Assembly: GCA_035315065.1 (NCBI GenBank)
Contig: DATFYM010000046.1
Coordinates: 1 to 24,271, forward strand
DNA: 24,271 nucleotides
Direction: 5' to 3'
Source: DATFYM01 sp035315065
GTDB lineage: Bacteria; Acidobacteriota; Terriglobia; UBA7540
A model generated the notes under the pieces. That model was not told the DNA's origin. It saw only the letters and a program-made list of their open reading frames with translations, and did no database searches. Made by a program: the position numbers and the translations under genes. Below are positions 22,033 through 24,271 of the stretch, piece by piece (the first letter of the stretch is position 1; each line of letters opens with the position of its first letter).

Positions 22033-22758
22033 ATGAAGGGATACGGGGAAGACTTGGCGTATGTCCATGACGCCGGCTTCCGGGGGTATTGCCTGAACGC
22101 GGCGCCGGGATTGTTGCGCGCGCTCAAGCGCAACGGGATCACCAGCGGCCTCGTCGTCGATCTGGGTTGTGGAAGCGGCCGGTGGGCGTGCGAGCTCAAT
22201 CGAGCTGGATACGAGGTCCTGGGAGTCGATCAGTCGCCGGCCTTCATTCGGCTGGCCCGTAAGATCGCACCGCAATCCCGATTTGTGAATGCGCCTCTCC
22301 TTCGCGTGGCGCTGCCCGCCTGCGACGCCGTCACCTCGATCGGTGAATGCCTCAACTACGCTTTCGATCGCAAGGCAGGGAAGGCGGAGCTGGCCCGCTT
22401 GTTCGCCCGCGTGAATGGCGCGCTCGGCCCCGGCGGCGTTTTCATCTTCGATGTGGCCGAGCCCGCGCGAATCCCCGAGAACGGACCCCGGCGACAGTGG
22501 TTCCAGGGCGCCGATTGGGCGATCCTGGTGGAAACTGACGGCGATCGAAAGCAGAACACTCTGACACGCAAGATCATCTGCTTTCGCCAACGCGGCCGGC
22601 AGTATCGAAAAAGCGAGGAGACTCACCGGCTGCACCTATACCCAGGCGCTGAGATCGTCGAGATGCTCGGCCAGGCGGGCTTCGAAGCAGAGCGCTGGAC
22701 TGCTTATGGACGGTTCCGACTCCCGGCGGGGATAGCGGCGTTTCTGGCGAGGAAGTAG
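22033..22758 (+). CDS. class I SAM-dependent methyltransferase
   Basis: From ATG 22033 the protein is 241 residues. The Rossmann methyltransferase core shows motif I LVVDLGCGSGRWACEL (about residues 40-55), an acidic residue after strand 2 in YEVLGVDQSPAFIRLAR, ACDAVTSIGECLNYAF (motif IV region), and GPGGVFIFDVAEP. The C-terminus holds AGFEAERWTAYGRFRLPAG. It transfers a methyl group from SAM to an unidentified acceptor. ATG 22024 is possible, but it lies within the -10 element, there is no ribosome-binding site, and the placement suggests leaderless initiation at 22033. Its last 185 bases overlap the opposite-strand extension of the protease frame. Confidence 0.88.
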   Translation: MKGYGEDLAYVHDAGFRGYCLNAAPGLLRALKRNGITSGLVVDLGCGSGRWACELNRAGYEVLGVDQSPAFIRLARKIAPQSRFVNAPLLRVALPACDAVTSIGECLNYAFDRKAGKAELARLFARVNGALGPGGVFIFDVAEPARIPENGPRRQWFQGADWAILVETDGDRKQNTLTRKIICFRQRGRQYRKSEETHRLHLYPGAEIVEMLGQAGFEAERWTAYGRFRLPAGIAAFLARK

Positions 22759-23245
22759 CGGGGTTTGGGCGGCAAGGGCGCGAAGGTGCGAAAGACCATC
22801 TGGAGGCCATAACACCAGGCGGAGGTCGAAGCCAGGGACGCGGCACCTCAAGTCGATTTAGAAAACTGAACCCAGACGGCTGAGGAGTCCGGCTCGCAAG
22901 CATCATCCGCATCGGTTGCAACTGCCGGGTGAAAGGGTTCAGGATCAAGCGAAACTCTTCTAGCGTGACCATACCCAGGAGCGCCTCGTCACCCTTTTCC
23001 CCAAGCATCACGGGGGTGTGTCGTTCACCTTGCGGAAGCGAGATAAGACAGTCAGACACCTTACGCACCACCTCCGTGCCATCTGCCAAGACGCAGTTGA
23101 CTGAGTCCATCGGCTTCAAACCGATGGCGCGCCAAACCTTATTGGGCAGCAACGTGTAAGTGGCGCCACTGTCCACCAGGAATTTCAAGGTGGCGTGTTT
23201 TCCCGTCGGGCCGGTCACCGTACCTTCAACGAACATGATGCCCAT
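22574..23245 (-). CDS. retropepsin-like (clan AA) aspartic protease with an unusual C-terminal extension
   Basis: From ATG 23245 the frame gives 223 residues. Residues 1-118 are a small retroviral-type aspartyl protease domain: VEGTVTGPTGK, then LKFLVDSGATYTLLP with catalytic Asp-Ser-Gly, a second half with LADGTEVVRKV and GDEALLGMVTLEEF, ending LNPFTRQLQPMRMMLA. Bacterial proteins of this type usually end about there. Here no stop occurs and about 105 Pro/Arg/Ser-rich residues follow, read antisense into the methyltransferase gene. The extension has no protease features and may reflect loss of the original stop. Its promoter (23295-23323) is strong. GTG 23290 coincides with the transcription start, so ATG 23245 is the likelier start. 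Confidence 0.75.
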   Translation of the reverse strand: MGIMFVEGTVTGPTGKHATLKFLVDSGATYTLLPNKVWRAIGLKPMDSVNCVLADGTEVVRKVSDCLISLPQGERHTPVMLGEKGDEALLGMVTLEEFRLILNPFTRQLQPMRMMLASRTPQPSGFSFLNRLEVPRPWLRPPPGVMASRWSFAPSRPCRPNPATSSPETPLSPPGVGTVHKQSSALLRSPPGRASRRSQRLGIGAAGESPRFFDTAGRVGESR

Positions 23246-23294
23246 TTCAATTACGTCGCTTCGCTGGTTGGGTTGACCTGATGGTCTCACACTC

Positions 23295-23323
23295 AGTATG
23301 CAAGGGCTCTATGGATTTGTCAA
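23295..23323 (-). promoter_or_regulatory. sigma70-type promoter of the retropepsin-like gene
   Basis: On the minus strand a perfect TTGACA (23318-23323) is separated by exactly 17 bases from CATACT (23295-23300; four of six). Transcription should start near 23288, giving a leader of about 43 bases before ATG 23245. Confidence 0.65.
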
Positions 23324-23370
23324 AAGCTTGAGCCCGAACCGCTGAGGCCAATGATCGGCTTGAATAGTAG

Positions 23371-23399
23371 TTCACGCTGACTAGCCCGCCCGCTATAAT
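23371..23399 (+). promoter_or_regulatory. sigma70-type promoter of the last gene
   Basis: A perfect -10 TATAAT (23394-23399) lies 17 bases after TTCACG (23371-23376; four of six -35 positions). Transcription would begin near 23406, only a few bases before ATG 23410, so the leader is almost absent. It is divergent from the protease promoter. Confidence 0.65.
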
Positions 23400-23409
23400 C
23401 CGTCCTGAC

Positions 23410-24271
23410 ATGGCTTCCCGCCCCGACCCCGACTCGCTCGCAGACCTCCGGGGCGAAATTGAGACCTTTCTCCGGTCTCTCGCGCACCCTATCGCGCGTG
23501 AAGACGAAGGCGAGCTGCTCGACCTGACCGTGCACCATTGGCGGCTGGCCGTCGAGTTCGGCAAGCTGGTGTTCGAAGCCTGGAGCCCGGGGCGCTCGTT
23601 GGCGCGCCGCGTGGAAGGCATCGCCTACCGCGACCGCGGCCGCCTGGGAGTCTTCGTCCGCAAGCCGGGCGCGCAAGGGACCGCCGCCCTGGAGTTCCGC
23701 GAAAACGCCGACCGTGGCCGGCCCATCCGGAGTGGGCCAGCGGGGGCCGCCGACGTCCCACAACTGGACCGCGCCGGTTTTCGCCAGGCGCTGGCGACGA
23801 TGATCGAGCGCGAATTCCCCGGACGGCGCCTGGAGCGGGTCGGCAACCGTTCCGACCGCGAGTTCTCGTTCTCGGCTTGGTACACGCGCGGCTGGGCACG
23901 TCAGGGTCGAACGGCCTGGGCCTTCCTGGGTCTGGCCGAAGGAGAGGCAGTGGCTGCCGCTGACTCGGTGCTAGCCTTCGGCCTCATCTGGCTGGACTGG
24001 CTGCGCGAGCACGCGCCGGACACGATCGTTTCCGGCCTCAAGCTCTTCCTGCCGTCGGCAGCGATCGAGACCATCGCCCACCGTGCCGCATATCTCGATC
24101 CGCGAGCGGCGGGCGTCGAGATCTTCGAATGGAGGTGGGGCGGCACGCCCTCAGGCGCGGGAGCCGGGAAGCCGCGGCGGATCGACCCGAAGGACTACGG
24201 CAACGTCCAGACGCGGTTGACGCCGCGTCACCAGCGCGACCTTCTCCTGGAGCGGCACGCCGGCTTGGCGC
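23410..24271 (+). CDS. conserved-looking protein of unknown function (partial, no stop in window)
   Basis: Translating from ATG 23410 gives 287 residues with no stop up to the window edge, in a frame with high GC in third codon positions. The protein starts MASRPDPDSLADLRGEIETF. Later come the blocks LTVHHWRLAVEFGKLVFEAW, REFPGRRLERVGNRSDREF, SFSAWYTRGWARQGRTAWAF, a hydrophobic-aromatic segment SVLAFGLIWLDWLREHAP, and VSGLKLFLPSAAIETIAHRA. There is no signal peptide or clear membrane anchor, and no catalytic motif I can name. It looks like a soluble alpha/beta protein; nucleic-acid-related roles are conceivable but unsupported. A perfect -10 element 10 bases upstream supports the start. The C-terminal part lies outside the window. 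Confidence 0.75.
   Translation, partial: MASRPDPDSLADLRGEIETFLRSLAHPIAREDEGELLDLTVHHWRLAVEFGKLVFEAWSPGRSLARRVEGIAYRDRGRLGVFVRKPGAQGTAALEFRENADRGRPIRSGPAGAADVPQLDRAGFRQALATMIEREFPGRRLERVGNRSDREFSFSAWYTRGWARQGRTAWAFLGLAEGEAVAAADSVLAFGLIWLDWLREHAPDTIVSGLKLFLPSAAIETIAHRAAYLDPRAAGVEIFEWRWGGTPSGAGAGKPRRIDPKDYGNVQTRLTPRHQRDLLLERHAGLA

Overview
This GC-rich bacterial window most resembles an Acidobacteriota genome, perhaps of the Solibacter/Bryobacter type. That placement is an inference. It rests on a PEP-CTERM protein, many exported or membrane proteins of soil-bacterial type (M13 and S41 peptidases, a CehA/McbA-like PHP protein, a ceramidase-like protein, a serine hydrolase with DUF3471-like tails), an ECF sigma factor, a chromosomal VapBC pair, and intergenic regions full of degenerate short tandem repeats. 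No rRNA, tRNA, IS element, prophage or CRISPR array was seen.

Layout. 1-5204 (+): possible end of an upstream gene, a SnoaL-like protein, a large TMTC-like membrane protein with TPRs, a STAS-domain protein and an exported S41 peptidase. 5261-8120 (-): a compact operon of ECF sigma factor, four-TM membrane protein and serine hydrolase with a duplicated C-terminal domain. 8265-8495 (+): a small zinc-ribbon protein divergent from the sigma factor. 8549-10843 (-): an exported PHP-type metallohydrolase. 11086-14045 (+): an exported M13 metallopeptidase and a TPR protein. 14073-20405 (-), in transcription order: gamma-glutamyltransferase, sugar-phosphate isomerase/epimerase (stop and start overlap), asnS, vapB-vapC and a ceramidase-like protein. 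20982-21662 (+): a PEP-CTERM protein. 22033-22758 (+): a class I methyltransferase. 22574-23245 (-): a retropepsin-like protease. 23410 to the edge (+): a long unrecognised gene with no stop in the window.

The strongest unexplained signal is a set of degenerate tandem arrays scattered over the window. All have a period of exactly 7 bp, but the unit sequence differs from array to array. Most are intergenic. One lies in frame inside the gamma-glutamyltransferase gene, where it adds about 48 residues between two substrate-site motifs, and others flank and enter the signal-peptide region of the S41 peptidase. A second theme is promoters placed so close to the start codon that several genes look leaderless or nearly so (vapB, the methyltransferase, the last gene). 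One such promoter overlaps the apparent upstream starts of the STAS gene and so fixes its real start. The sigma/membrane-protein/hydrolase operon is the best candidate for a self-contained regulatory system.
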